A DNA stretch of 64,000 bases from Chloroflexi bacterium TSY (GTDB taxonomy: Bacteria; Chloroflexota; Anaerolineae; Caldilineales; Caldilineaceae), in assembly GCA_019217005.1 (NCBI GenBank), contig JAHBNG010000011.1, positions 136,492-200,491 of the forward strand, in the 5' to 3' direction. Position 1 is the stretch's first letter, and each line of letters opens with the position of its first letter. Below the pieces are notes generated by a model that saw only the letters and a list, made by a program, of their open reading frames with translations, was not told where the DNA came from and did not search any database. Position numbers and translations under genes: made by a program. Below, in pieces: positions 1 to 8,640 of the stretch.

Positions 1-701
1 AAATCGTTCCAGTCACTCAGAAATTGTAGAATCGCAACAGTTGTCAAAGCTGGTTTCATTAGGGGCACAATCACCCTTCCCAGGATCTGGAACGGATTTG
101 CGCCATCGATTGTTGCCGCCTCATCGAGATCACGCGGAATGCTCATAATAAATTGGCGCAAGAGAAAAATCATAAACGCCCCGCCCCCTAACCAAGCACC
201 AATGGTCAGTGGAACATAGGTATTAATCATACCAAGATTAAACCAAAGTAGATATTGCGGAATCAGCGTGACTGTAGCTGGAATCATCATGGTCCCAAGC
301 ATGAGGATAAACCAGACATTTTTGCCCACAAAGTTGAAGCGCGCAAAGGAGTAAGCCGTACTAGTTGCTGTGATAATCGTGCCCGGAATCGTAATGAGGA
401 TGATAAAGAAACTATTTCCCAGCCAACGTGCAAAGGGGACAGCCGTAAAAACCTCAACATAGTTGCCCCACTGCGGCTCTTTTGGAAGCAAATGAGGTGT
501 AAAAGACCGTAATTCCTGCCAGGTCTGCAGAGAACTCGAAACCGTCCAATAAAGCGGAAAGGCAAACATCAACCCAGCCAGCGTCAGCAGAATGTAAGTG
601 ATCCCCTTTTGTACAAGACGCCGTTGCCGAATCGATTCCGAAGTCTTACGGTCAATCGTGACTGATTGCGTGCTATATTGTGTACCGGACGAGGTGGTCA
701 T
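1..701 (-). CDS. Sugar ABC transporter permease (MalG-type), partial second copy, cut by window edge
   Basis: This is the 5' two-thirds of an inner-membrane permease of the binding-protein-dependent sugar uptake family (CUT1, MalG-like). It is a copy of the complete gene at 18296-19210, shifted by 18509 bases, and I saw no difference between the copies in this stretch. It starts at 701 with MTTSSG and continues past the left edge of the window. The conserved cytoplasmic EAA-type loop (DEAATIDGANPF in the full copy) is included. It sits directly downstream of the truncated MalF-type permease at 708-1157, as in the full operon, but no binding-protein gene follows here. The copy is therefore an operon fragment, and its function is doubtful unless it is transcribed from inside MITE A or a new promoter. 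Confidence 0.85.
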   Translation of the reverse strand, partial: MTTSSGTQYSTQSVTIDRKTSESIRQRRLVQKGITYILLTLAGLMFAFPLYWTVSSSLQTWQELRSFTPHLLPKEPQWGNYVEVFTAVPFARWLGNSFFIILITIPGTIITATSTAYSFARFNFVGKNVWFILMLGTMMIPATVTLIPQYLLWFNLGMINTYVPLTIGAWLGGGAFMIFLLRQFIMSIPRDLDEAATIDGANPFQILGRVIVPLMKPALTTVAILQFLSDWND

Positions 702-707
702 CTAGAC

Positions 708-1157
708 TTATCCTCCATAGTAGAAGACCCAATGTTTGGACAAGCGCATCTGGAAAATAGTAAGCGAAACAATGATGAGCGCAAAGAACCAAGCCAGCGC
801 AGCTGCATAACCCATATTCCAGTAGTCAAACGCATTCTTCCAGATGTGCAGACTATAGAACCATGTGGCAAAACCCGGCCCACCTTCGGTTGCCACAAAG
901 GCCGCAGCAAACGTTTGTAGCGCCCCAATGATGCCCAAGACCGTATTGAAAAAGATTGTAGGGGTCAACAGCGGAATGGTCACGTGACGAATGCGCTGCC
1001 AGGCTGTGGCTCCATCGATCGAGGCGGCATCGTAGAGAGTTTCGGGAATGCCCTGTAATCCCGCCAAAAAGATGATCATCTGCGTGCCCCCAATGCTACT
1101 CCAAAGCCGCATGATAATCAGAGATGGAATTGCCCATCGCCGATCGGTAAACCAGCC
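708..1157 (-). pseudogene. Sugar ABC permease (MalF-type), C-terminal half, truncated at MITE A
   Basis: This is the C-terminal half of a MalF-like permease. Its frame reads GWFTDRRWAIPSLIIMRLW and runs to the stop at 708, including the EAA loop (YDAASIDGATAW). At 1157 it abuts MITE A. In the other copy (19217-20373) the N-terminal half lies on the far side of the MITE, but here the far side is a flippase gene instead. This copy has five A residues around 950 and an open frame, while the other has six A and is frameshifted. Each copy therefore carries a different defect: this one lacks its N-terminus, the other is shifted. The simplest reading is a fragment left by recombination between MITE A copies. 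Confidence 0.8.
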
Positions 1158-1374
1158 TCAGTAGATCCAAATTTGGCGTTTTTGGCTATTTTCAGTCGAG
1201 ATTGCAGGGATTTTGGAGTCATTTATTCAGATTTCGGTTACAGAAAACAACCTATTTCATATCTGAAAATCGCCCAAATCTAACGCAAAAACTAGATATC
1301 GACCGGCAAATTTGTATTTATGTCAACTGTTTAGCCAGAATTCTCTCTCAAAACCTGAAATTTGGATCTACTGA
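1158..1374. mobile_element. MITE A copy 1 (217 bp), at a chimeric junction
   Basis: A 217-bp non-coding element with perfect 17-bp terminal inverted repeats, TCAGTAGATCCAAATTT at the left and its complement at the right. Copies lie at 19668-19884 (same orientation) and 61562-61907 (reversed, with another element inside). The other two copies are flanked by 3-bp duplications (GCC and GAC). Here the left flank is GCC but the right flank is ATC, so this copy is not a simple insertion: the two sides come from different original insertions. The parent transposase is not in the window, and I could not assign it to an IS family. Confidence 0.9.
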
Positions 1375-2413
1375 ATCTGTCTTTATTGCGTTTGAGCGCA
1401 CGGAATTTCTGGCCATTCTCTCCTTTGTGGGAGGGATTTTGCGGTTGACTTTCTGCCTCGCTGCTCTCTGGTGGAGTGCAGATATTCTGATCGTCATCGC
1501 CGCAGCAACCGTGGCAACTAGCTTGGTCATGTTTTTGAGTTTGGGGTTGGTACTTCGCTACTCTGTCCATCTGAAAGTTCCGGTCGATTACCAGTTTTGC
1601 CAACAGCAGTTGAAGATCGCTTTTCCATTTATTTTTATCGGCATCTTTTTTATAATGGACAACCGGCTGGACGTGTTAGTCCTCTCGCTGTTAGCGGATG
1701 AGGGCGCAGTTGGTATCTATAGCGCAGCAGTTTCAATCATCACCGCTTTAACCATTATGCCACAAGGCATTCGAAACGCAATCTTGCCCATATTTTCCCA
1801 GCAGCAAGCGAAATTCGGGAAGGTTTCACTGGATACCTACGAGCGAATGATCAAATATATGCTCATTCTCACGATTCCTATCGCTGTCGGATTGACATTG
1901 ACCTCGTCAGAGGTTGTTTCTTTCATTTATTCCGACAGATTTGTCTTATCGGTTCCTGTCTTACAAATTCTGGTTTGGTCATTTGTCTTCTATTCACTCA
2001 ATATCATCAACTCACGACTTTTGTTCGTTCGAAATCAACAGGGTCGAATTGCTCGTTTCTTGGGGGTGAGCTTGGGCATCAACATTGCCTTAAACTTGCT
2101 CCTTGTACCAGTAATGGGCCTAGTAGGGGCTGGTGTTGCGCGCCTGAGTTCAACGGGCATTCTCTATTTACAGACGCAATGGGCCGCCCAGCAAAGAGCG
2201 GGCGCATTGACTGTGCTCAGGTTGTTGTTTCGTCCATTGCTGGCCGCCTTTGGGATCGTGCTCTGTCTGATCTGGTTTGGACATCACAGTTTGTGGATGC
2301 AGATCCCCCTGGCTGCCGCTGTCTATCTTTTGATTTTATACCTGTCAGGCGCATTTCCAACAGATGAGCAATTGCTTTGGCGTCGGACAATTTTAAACTT
2401 AACATACCGATAA
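1375..2413 (+). pseudogene. Polysaccharide flippase (Wzx/MATE-like), N-terminus replaced by MITE A
   Basis: This is the C-terminal 346 or so residues of a multi-spanning oligosaccharide flippase, an inner-membrane exporter of lipid-linked sugars of the Wzx/PST type. About ten hydrophobic segments are visible, with family-like stretches such as DNRLDVLVLSLL followed by GIYSAAVSI. The usual length is 420-500 residues, so the first few helices are missing. MITE A is open in this frame, and a start at 1202 would give a 403-residue chimera whose first 58 residues are transposon sequence. I treat it as truncated. The next gene starts 11 bases downstream. The adjacent membrane GT-C-like protein and phosphodiesterase suggest a former glycan-assembly operon. 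Confidence 0.7.
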
Positions 2414-2424
2414 AGGGAAAACAC

Positions 2425-3714
2425 TTGACAAATTTTGAGCAGAGTCATATTTCATTGGTGCCAAGAACGAGTGACTGGCCACGATATGTAAGCCTGATCA
2501 TATTATTGCTAACATTCCTTCTCGTAGGCTACCTCTATTCGCTAGAACAGGGTGAGATGAGTCCCCAGTCAAAGGCAAATATCGTCGCTCTCGAAAAGCC
2601 TTCTCTATCTATTGCCATCAAAGATTACCCGAGATTTTGGCCTCCAGTATATCCAGCAGTGCTATGGGGATTTTCGAAGATTGGGTTACCAATGAGGTTG
2701 TTCAATCTGTTCTGTTTTTATGGAGTTCTCTTGGCATTGTGGATGTTTACATCTAAGTTTCTGCCGCGTATTCCCCCATTGATTCCCGTTCTGCTGGTTG
2801 CCAGTAATCATTCAAACTATCCGAACCTATATCAGCAAACATCAGAAAGTCTCTTTCTATTACTCTCATGGATAATTCTTCTCGCTGTGGCTCACTATAA
2901 AAAGAATTCATCAATTCTGTGGGTGGCCACCGTGGGCATGGTCACAGCGACAGCATCACTCACACGTTTTTTTGGCATTGTCTGGCTGATCCCTCTCGCA
3001 TTTATCCTCATTGCTTTTTTTGCACAACCAGAGGGAAGTCTAAAACGAAAAGTGACGCACATATTCGTCTACTTTCTGCCTATCTTATTATTCGTTTTGC
3101 CGTGGATTCTATACTTGAGATCTACTACTGGATCATTTACCGGTATGGACAGAGTCTCTCTGCGAGACTTTTCTGCAAAGAGCATTGACTGGAATGAACT
3201 CACTAATTTTGTACCAAATTGTCAACTTTTATTCAAGACATTATTCATTGATTTCTTCTCCCCATCCCGTTACGCGACGCACAAAATAGTGAACCTCTCT
3301 GCATACACTTCTCTTGAAATGCTCACTGTTTCTTTTGTGATAGGAATCGTCTCACTGATCGTGTTTTTGACTCTTTATAAAGTATCAGACTATCGTCTAT
3401 TTGCAAAAGCGAAAGAAGTATTCAAAACCACTAGCTTCCTACCAGTTTACTTTGCCATTACGTATGTGACTGCGATCATCATCACTTGGACCTATTCAAA
3501 TAATGACCCGATATACACACGCTTTATGTTTCCTTCATATTCGTTTATCATATTGTCTTTTCTAGGACTCTTTTCTTGGATCAAAGCTCGGTCTACTCGA
3601 GTATGGGAACTCCTTCCCTTTTATCTTCTCGGTATGATTTATCTATTCAATAATTTTTTGTATTACTATACACTGCCAACCATCGTGCTACTTGAATGCA
3701 ACCTGTTGGTCTGA
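2425..3714 (+). CDS. Multi-spanning membrane protein, GT-C / family 39-like glycosyltransferase
   Basis: A membrane protein of about 429 residues with 10-11 hydrophobic segments and a large loop after the first helix containing DYPRFWPPVYPAV. That arrangement resembles GT-C enzymes (PMT/ArnT type), which transfer sugars from polyprenyl-phosphate donors on the outer face of the membrane. The first loop carries KDYPRFWPP rather than a clear DE or DD catalytic pair, so activity is uncertain. I chose TTG at 2425, which follows an AAAGGGAAA Shine-Dalgarno-like run and lies just behind the flippase stop at 2413. A TTG at 2377 would overlap the flippase. It is probably co-transcribed with the flippase remnant. 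The substrate cannot be told from sequence. Confidence 0.6.
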   Translation: MTNFEQSHISLVPRTSDWPRYVSLIILLLTFLLVGYLYSLEQGEMSPQSKANIVALEKPSLSIAIKDYPRFWPPVYPAVLWGFSKIGLPMRLFNLFCFYGVLLALWMFTSKFLPRIPPLIPVLLVASNHSNYPNLYQQTSESLFLLLSWIILLAVAHYKKNSSILWVATVGMVTATASLTRFFGIVWLIPLAFILIAFFAQPEGSLKRKVTHIFVYFLPILLFVLPWILYLRSTTGSFTGMDRVSLRDFSAKSIDWNELTNFVPNCQLLFKTLFIDFFSPSRYATHKIVNLSAYTSLEMLTVSFVIGIVSLIVFLTLYKVSDYRLFAKAKEVFKTTSFLPVYFAITYVTAIIITWTYSNNDPIYTRFMFPSYSFIILSFLGLFSWIKARSTRVWELLPFYLLGMIYLFNNFLYYYTLPTIVLLECNLLV

Positions 3715-3761
3715 GGTGCACCCTCGCTAGATATGAGGAAAATTGCTAGAGGAGTGTTAGA

Positions 3762-5429
3762 TTGACTAAAGAATCTATATCGTCAAAACGAGTCCTCATT
3801 GTGGGATGGGATGGTGCAACGTTCGATTTGCTAAAACCCTGGGTCGAAGCTGGTCATTTGCCCAATACGGCACGTTTGCTTCAACAGGGGGCGCATCGCA
3901 TCTTGAATTCAACAATCCCAACTTTGTCCCCAACTGCTTGGACGTCATTTTATACAGGAAAAAATCCCGGCCGACATGGCACATTTGATTTTATCCACCG
4001 GACGCCCGACACATACGAGATCCAGACATATCGAAACTATCTTCCTTCTTTGGGTACGCTGTTTCGGTGGGTTAGCGATGCCGGGGGATTTGTTGGTGCC
4101 ATCAATGTTCCATTCACTTATCCACCGGAACAGGTCAATGGATTCATGATTTCAGGATTAAGTGGGGATGAACAGTGGGAATTTACCCATCCACCAGAGT
4201 TGAAAAAAGAGCTGTTGGCGCGTGACTATCGGATTGATAATCCAGTCGCGTACCAAGGGGATAACGATGAGGAGTATATTACAGCAGCTCTCGACACGAC
4301 TCGTATTCGGATTGAGACAAGCCTGGATTTGATGCGCAAACACGATTGGAATCTGTTCATGGTCGTTTTTATGAACATCGACCAGTTATTGAGCTTCGTT
4401 TGGCACCACATGGATGACACGCACCCACGACATGATCCACGTTTGGCATACTTTGGCACAAAAATATTAGAGCTGCACCAACTCTTAGATCGTGCGTTGG
4501 GCGATATGATGGCAGAAGCTGGCAAGGATGCCACAGTGGTTCTTGCATCGGATCATGGGATGGGACCTCTCTACAAGGAAGTTTTTCTGAACAATTGGTT
4601 GCGCGAACAAGGATATCTGGTCATCAAGGAGAATCCGCAAACTGTCACACGCTATCGACAACTGATGCGCTCTTTGGGATTAACGCGCGAAGGGATATGG
4701 CGTGTGATTGGTCGAGCACGGACACAGCAATTCAAACAGCTTTTGCCGCGTCGACTCCATGGATTGGTTCCCACAGAGCATCCAACATTGGCAAACGTTG
4801 TCGATTGGTCCAAGACCAAAGCTTATAGCATGGGGAATATCGGTCAAATCTATATCAACCTTGCTGGACGCGAACCATTTGGAATCGTCAACCCTGGTTC
4901 AGAATATGATCAGGTCATCGATGAGTTAAAAGAATCCTTGATGACATTTTGCGATCCAGAAACAGGTATCCCAATCGTTGATTATGTCTACACCAAGGAC
5001 GAATTATATGACGGGCACTTTAAAGACCGCGCGCCGGATTTGAACATTGTCATGCAGAATTATGGATATGTCACACAACAGCGGCGCGAGTTGGCCTCGG
5101 ACGATCTGGTTCGCCCCATCTACAGCATGAGTGGATTTCATCGACGCGAGGGAATTTTTCTTGCGTACGGTCCTTTTATTCAATCCGGCGAATATGAACC
5201 AGCGTCGATTATTGATGTAACGCCAACGTTACTTCATCTTTTGGGCTTACCGATTCCTGATGACATGGATGGCCAAGTGATGCACGATATCTGTACAGCT
5301 CCATTGGCGGACGAAGAGAGCGTGAGGAGGATTGAAATTGATGCCCTGATCGACCAAAATATCGACCTACAAGATGAAGATGAAGAACGCATGTTACACC
5401 GTTTAAAAGATCTGGGATATTTGGGATAA
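3762..5429 (+). CDS. Alkaline-phosphatase-superfamily phosphodiesterase/nucleotide pyrophosphatase-like protein
   Basis: A 555-residue cytosolic-looking protein of the type I phosphodiesterase branch of the alkaline phosphatase superfamily. Visible motifs are GWDGATFD (first metal Asp, about residue 17), SPTAWTSFYTGKNPGRHG (nucleophile Thr region, about 55-72), MNIDQLLSFVWHHMD (metal ligands), ASDHGMG (about 267) and GFHRREGIFLA with a C-terminal DVTPTLLHLLGLPIPDDMDG, typical of this family. It starts at TTG 3762 behind GAGGAGTG (a good ribosome site). Family members hydrolyse phosphodiesters or transfer phospho-groups to glycans. Location beside flippase and GT-C genes suggests a role in envelope glycan or lipid modification, which is inference. 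The frame is intact. Confidence 0.8.
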   Translation: MTKESISSKRVLIVGWDGATFDLLKPWVEAGHLPNTARLLQQGAHRILNSTIPTLSPTAWTSFYTGKNPGRHGTFDFIHRTPDTYEIQTYRNYLPSLGTLFRWVSDAGGFVGAINVPFTYPPEQVNGFMISGLSGDEQWEFTHPPELKKELLARDYRIDNPVAYQGDNDEEYITAALDTTRIRIETSLDLMRKHDWNLFMVVFMNIDQLLSFVWHHMDDTHPRHDPRLAYFGTKILELHQLLDRALGDMMAEAGKDATVVLASDHGMGPLYKEVFLNNWLREQGYLVIKENPQTVTRYRQLMRSLGLTREGIWRVIGRARTQQFKQLLPRRLHGLVPTEHPTLANVVDWSKTKAYSMGNIGQIYINLAGREPFGIVNPGSEYDQVIDELKESLMTFCDPETGIPIVDYVYTKDELYDGHFKDRAPDLNIVMQNYGYVTQQRRELASDDLVRPIYSMSGFHRREGIFLAYGPFIQSGEYEPASIIDVTPTLLHLLGLPIPDDMDGQVMHDICTAPLADEESVRRIEIDALIDQNIDLQDEDEERMLHRLKDLGYLG

Positions 5430-5778
5430 AATGCTTCTAAAATTAGATACCCCATATGGAGTATTACCATAATCACCACTCTAGATGCAAGATTTTTCTT
5501 GGATCTAAGTGTATATCTGGAGTGTGTTGTTCGCTTGAAATAAAAACAAGAAAAGAAGCTGATTTTTGAGAATTCTCTCAGAGAAACGCAAAAATACGGC
5601 GAATGGGGTATGGACTATACCCTATTTATCCAGTATGATTACGGCAACTTTTAGACAGTTCTCCGATAGTTTAAGTTCAATTTCAGTCATCTAGGTTATT
5701 GGTTTGTCTAATTGTAAATAGGTTGTGTATGTTGATCGATATCCATTTTGATAACCTAATATGAATAATAGTAATAAT
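5430..5778. other. Intergenic region, AT-rich, no gene seen
   Basis: 349 bases between the phosphodiesterase stop and the ISAs1 insertion. It is AT-rich and contains no credible open frame. It presumably held the promoter of the exported protein at 7052, since the IS landed only a few bases upstream of that gene's ribosome site. I cannot point to a convincing -35/-10 pair. Confidence 0.5.
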
Positions 5779-7031
5779 TAGGGCAATCGCGTACCTTAAA
5801 AAAATAAGCCAGAAAGGACTGTCAAGAGATAGTGGTGGTCCCAGCCAGCGGGAAGGCGCTTGTTTTTGATGCCAACGTTGAGAGAAGTCTCCTTCTTGAG
5901 CAGATTGAGAGCAATATGACGAAGGGCAGCGAAATTCTGAGCTGAGTGGCCTTTGCGCAAACGGGATTCATCCTCTCGGAAGGCAATATCGAGGGTCCAG
6001 TGTAGGCGATTTTCAACATGCCAATGAGTGCGAGAGGCATTGAGTAAAGAGCGAGCATCGGACTCGGAACTCGAGAGGTAATAGCGCCTGTCGGGATTGT
6101 CTTTTTGCTGAGAATCACCACAAATCAAGGTGCGTTGGGCTTGAACCATCATGACGGTAGAGAGTTCAGGCCATTGCTCAGAATTGCGCAGATTCTGGAT
6201 GATGTCGGGGGCAGAAATGGTCCAGGCTTCTCGGGTTTCAAGCCGACCGTGTCCCTTATCGGTCGTTTTGGCATAATCGTGGTCAAAGGCAGTAAAGTCA
6301 CTTTCCTCGAGATCCTCAAAGAGCAAGGCGACATCTGCATGTAAGTTTCCTTGATTGCCCTTGAGAGAGAGGAGATAATCAGCCTCATTGTCAATGATGA
6401 GCTGTGCAATTTCAGTCTGAGCACCCATAGCATCGATGGTCACGAGTGCCCCTTTGATCTCCAACAAGCGCAGTAACTCTGGAATAGCTGTGATTTCATT
6501 CGACTTTTCATCCACTTTCCACTGACCAAGGACTACTTTGTTCAGAGAAGCCCAAGCACTCACCATGTATATGGCTCCTTTGCCCACTGTTTTATCATGG
6601 GAACGTCTCAACTGCTTGCCGTCTATTGCCACCACTTCTCCATTCGTCACCTGGCAGACTGCGCTCATCCATTTGCTGAAACATTCGGCAAAGACCTCTC
6701 CATCTAGCAATCCAAATACGCGCCAGAATGTATCGTGCGATGGGATTCCATTTGGCAACTCCAGTATGCTTTCTAGCCACTCCTTTTTGGCTTTGCCGAA
6801 TTTTTCGCCCCCTTCCCAATCGTCTGCTCCGCATATGACTGCACAGATTGCTATCACGATTATATCGATTAGATTGTGGCGTCGATTTATCGGGCTTCTT
6901 GGCTCTTCTATGCTTCCAAAGTGCTTTTCTATGCTTGCTATTTCGGGCTTTTCCATTTTGGTTTCTCCTTTTTGGGTTCCAAAATAGATTATCCCTTCTT
7001 TTCTTTCTTGTACAAGTACGCGATTGCCCTA
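5779..7031 (-). mobile_element. ISAs1-family insertion sequence, copy 1 (1253 bp, apparently intact)
   Basis: A complete element with terminal inverted repeats TAGGGCAATCGCGTAC at both ends, flanked by an exact 10-bp target duplication TAGTAATAAT (5769-5778 and 7032-7041). It carries one intact transposase. A second copy lies at 55162-56411, and a 173-bp relative with the same ends follows that copy. ISAs1 elements usually make 8-10 bp duplications. It inserted just upstream of the ribosome site of the exported protein at 7052 and so separates that gene from its upstream region. Confidence 0.95.
5796..6956 (-). CDS. ISAs1-family DDE transposase (H-repeat type)
   Basis: 386 residues, full length for the family. 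An N-terminal DUF4096-like region (FGSIEEPRSPINRRHNLIDI) precedes the DDE_Tnp_ISAS1 catalytic domain. Visible catalytic context: AIDGKQLRRS (first Asp, near residue 115), TIDAMGAQ (second Asp, near 197), and a C-terminal RTHWHVENRLHWTLDIAFREDESR (Glu near 318), the H-repeat signature. It cuts and rejoins the element's own ends. The frame is open throughout, so this copy could supply transposase in trans to the broken copy at 55237-56394 and to the short folded element at 56422-56594, which has matching ends. Confidence 0.97.
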   Translation of the reverse strand: MEKPEIASIEKHFGSIEEPRSPINRRHNLIDIIVIAICAVICGADDWEGGEKFGKAKKEWLESILELPNGIPSHDTFWRVFGLLDGEVFAECFSKWMSAVCQVTNGEVVAIDGKQLRRSHDKTVGKGAIYMVSAWASLNKVVLGQWKVDEKSNEITAIPELLRLLEIKGALVTIDAMGAQTEIAQLIIDNEADYLLSLKGNQGNLHADVALLFEDLEESDFTAFDHDYAKTTDKGHGRLETREAWTISAPDIIQNLRNSEQWPELSTVMMVQAQRTLICGDSQQKDNPDRRYYLSSSESDARSLLNASRTHWHVENRLHWTLDIAFREDESRLRKGHSAQNFAALRHIALNLLKKETSLNVGIKNKRLPAGWDHHYLLTVLSGLFF

Positions 7032-7051
7032 TAGTAATAATGGAGGAGCAG

Positions 7052-8630
7052 ATGAATAAAAGATATATGATGTTAAGCTTAACGCTTGCGCTTGTCTTTG
7101 CAATGATTGCCACACCGGCGTTTGCACAAGACTCATCTTGGACCTTTACCCAAATGCAAAATTCGGCCACCACTGCAGGCAAGTTGACAATGTCTGCCTA
7201 CGCAGTTGAAGGTGGAAATGCACAGAATGACGTTTCAAGTGAACAGTATGACATTAATCCAGGTGCTGCACTTGCTTATCATCCAGGTCTTGCACCAAAT
7301 GTAGATTCTGGTGGTGATCGTATTGGTTTGAATTTGGCGGCAGGATTTGAGGGTTCGGCTGTCATCAGCGCTGATGTCACGCTCGCAGCAGTGGTCCAGC
7401 TTGGTAACAACAGATCTGGTACGGCCGGTGACCAGACGAATCCAAATGCAACAGCAACTTCATTCTATCAGGGTGTTAGTTCTGAGAATGCTTCGCAGAC
7501 GGTAAATTTTCCCTTGGTAAAACACAACTTCAATGGACAAACCACAAGATTTTATATTCAGGCTGCTGGTTCTGATGCATCTGTCACAATCAACTATAAA
7601 ATGGATGATGGCTCATCCTATGACCAAGGCGGAACAAACGGGGTAAGCATATCGGCCAATCGCATGCTGATTTTCAGCCCGGCTGATGCAGGTGTTCCAA
7701 GCGAATGTACTGGCAATCTTCAGGCTCGCTGTAACATTGGTGCAGCAACCTTCACCTCATCTTCGGGTACAATTGTAGGGGTTGTTGTCGAAAAGCCACA
7801 TTCGGGTACGCCTTCGGCGTTTACCTTGAGTACACGCGGTTTAACCTCTAAAGATCAAGGAACCAAACTGCTAGCACCCATCATCAAGAATAACTTTAAC
7901 GGCGCAACGACTGGCTTTTCCGTTCAGAATGTAGGTACGGGCACAGCAACTGTCAACATTACGCTGAAGGTGACCAATTCTCCTGATGCAAGCTTAATCG
8001 GTCAGCAATTTACGGATGAAGTACAGATTGCAGAAGGTGCCGCTCAGGTATTCTCGCCAGCCCAAAATAATTTGGGAGGAATGCCAGCAGGAACATTTGC
8101 TTCGGCAACAATAGAATCCACCACTGGTCAAAACCTAGTTGGTGCGGTCAACGAATCCAAAGCTCAAGGAGCGACCCCCGGTGGGAGAGCAAAAGCAGTT
8201 TATGCTGCATTTAATATCACATCTGGCTCCAGCACTGCTACTTCTATCTTAACAGCACCCCTTGTGAAGGAACGATTTGGCGGCATTGAGGGAACGACGG
8301 GGTTGGTTGTGGCAAATGCAGGTACAGCACCAACAAAACTGAAGGCAACCTATACCGATGCCAATGGAGTAACACGGGTATTTGAAACCAGAGCCGAAAT
8401 TGAGCCAGGTGCAGCCAATTCCTTCTTCCAGGTCTTCAATAATCCTGGTGATAAGTATGTCGCACTGTCTGGTTTCACAAATTTCGCTGACCTATTTGCC
8501 ACCAAAAACGCCGTGACAATTGAAAGTTCAAGTGGTCAAGCCAATTGTTGCAGTTGCTCAGGAATCAGACCGTAAGAATGCCAGATTGGATATCAAAAAC
8601 TACGAAGGGTTCAATCAACCCACCAACTGA
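7052..8630 (+). pseudogene. Exported repeat protein, one probable frameshift near the C-terminus
   Basis: A secreted or surface protein of unknown function. ATG 7052 follows GGAGGAG and encodes a clear signal peptide (MNKRYMMLSLTLALVFAM, cleavage after AFA). The mature part has three related segments, each beginning PLVKHNFNGQTT, PIIKNNFNGATTGFSVQN or PLVKERFGGIEGTTGL, followed by a beta-rich stretch ending in gain-of-charge loops. These look like tandem beta-sandwich adhesion-type repeats, a pattern I recall from Chloroflexota exported proteins but cannot name. The plain frame stops at 8575 with NCCSCSGIRP. Skipping one G near 8540 gives GQPIVAVAQESD and continues to a stop at 8630, which reads far more naturally. 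I infer a one-base insertion. ISAs1 lies just upstream and an ISAzo13-like IS starts 10 bases after the restored stop. Confidence 0.75.
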
Positions 8631-8640
8631 TTAGGCTAAA

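Larger units (their letters stand above)
1..1374. repeat. Segmental duplication, left copy (partner 18510-19884)
   Basis: Bases 1-1374 repeat 18510-19884 almost exactly. The one difference I found is a single extra A in the right copy near 19460. The repeat ends exactly at the right terminus of MITE A (1374 and 19884), after which the flanks differ completely. It covers part of two permease genes plus the whole MITE. It starts at or before the window edge, so its true length is unknown. The exact end at a MITE terminus points to recombination at, or assembly collapse across, the MITE. Confidence 0.95.

Noticed and set aside
1202..1374. Native N-terminus of the flippase beginning at ATG 1202
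   Set aside because: These 58 codons lie within MITE A, which also occurs at 19668 and 61562 in unrelated contexts, so they are transposon sequence.
5430..5778. Small gene in the AT-rich gap
   Set aside because: No frame of useful length with a start and ribosome site.
6848..7051. Extended N-terminus of the exported protein beginning inside ISAs1
   Set aside because: The upstream codons are antisense to the transposase. ATG 7052 has its own ribosome site and signal peptide.
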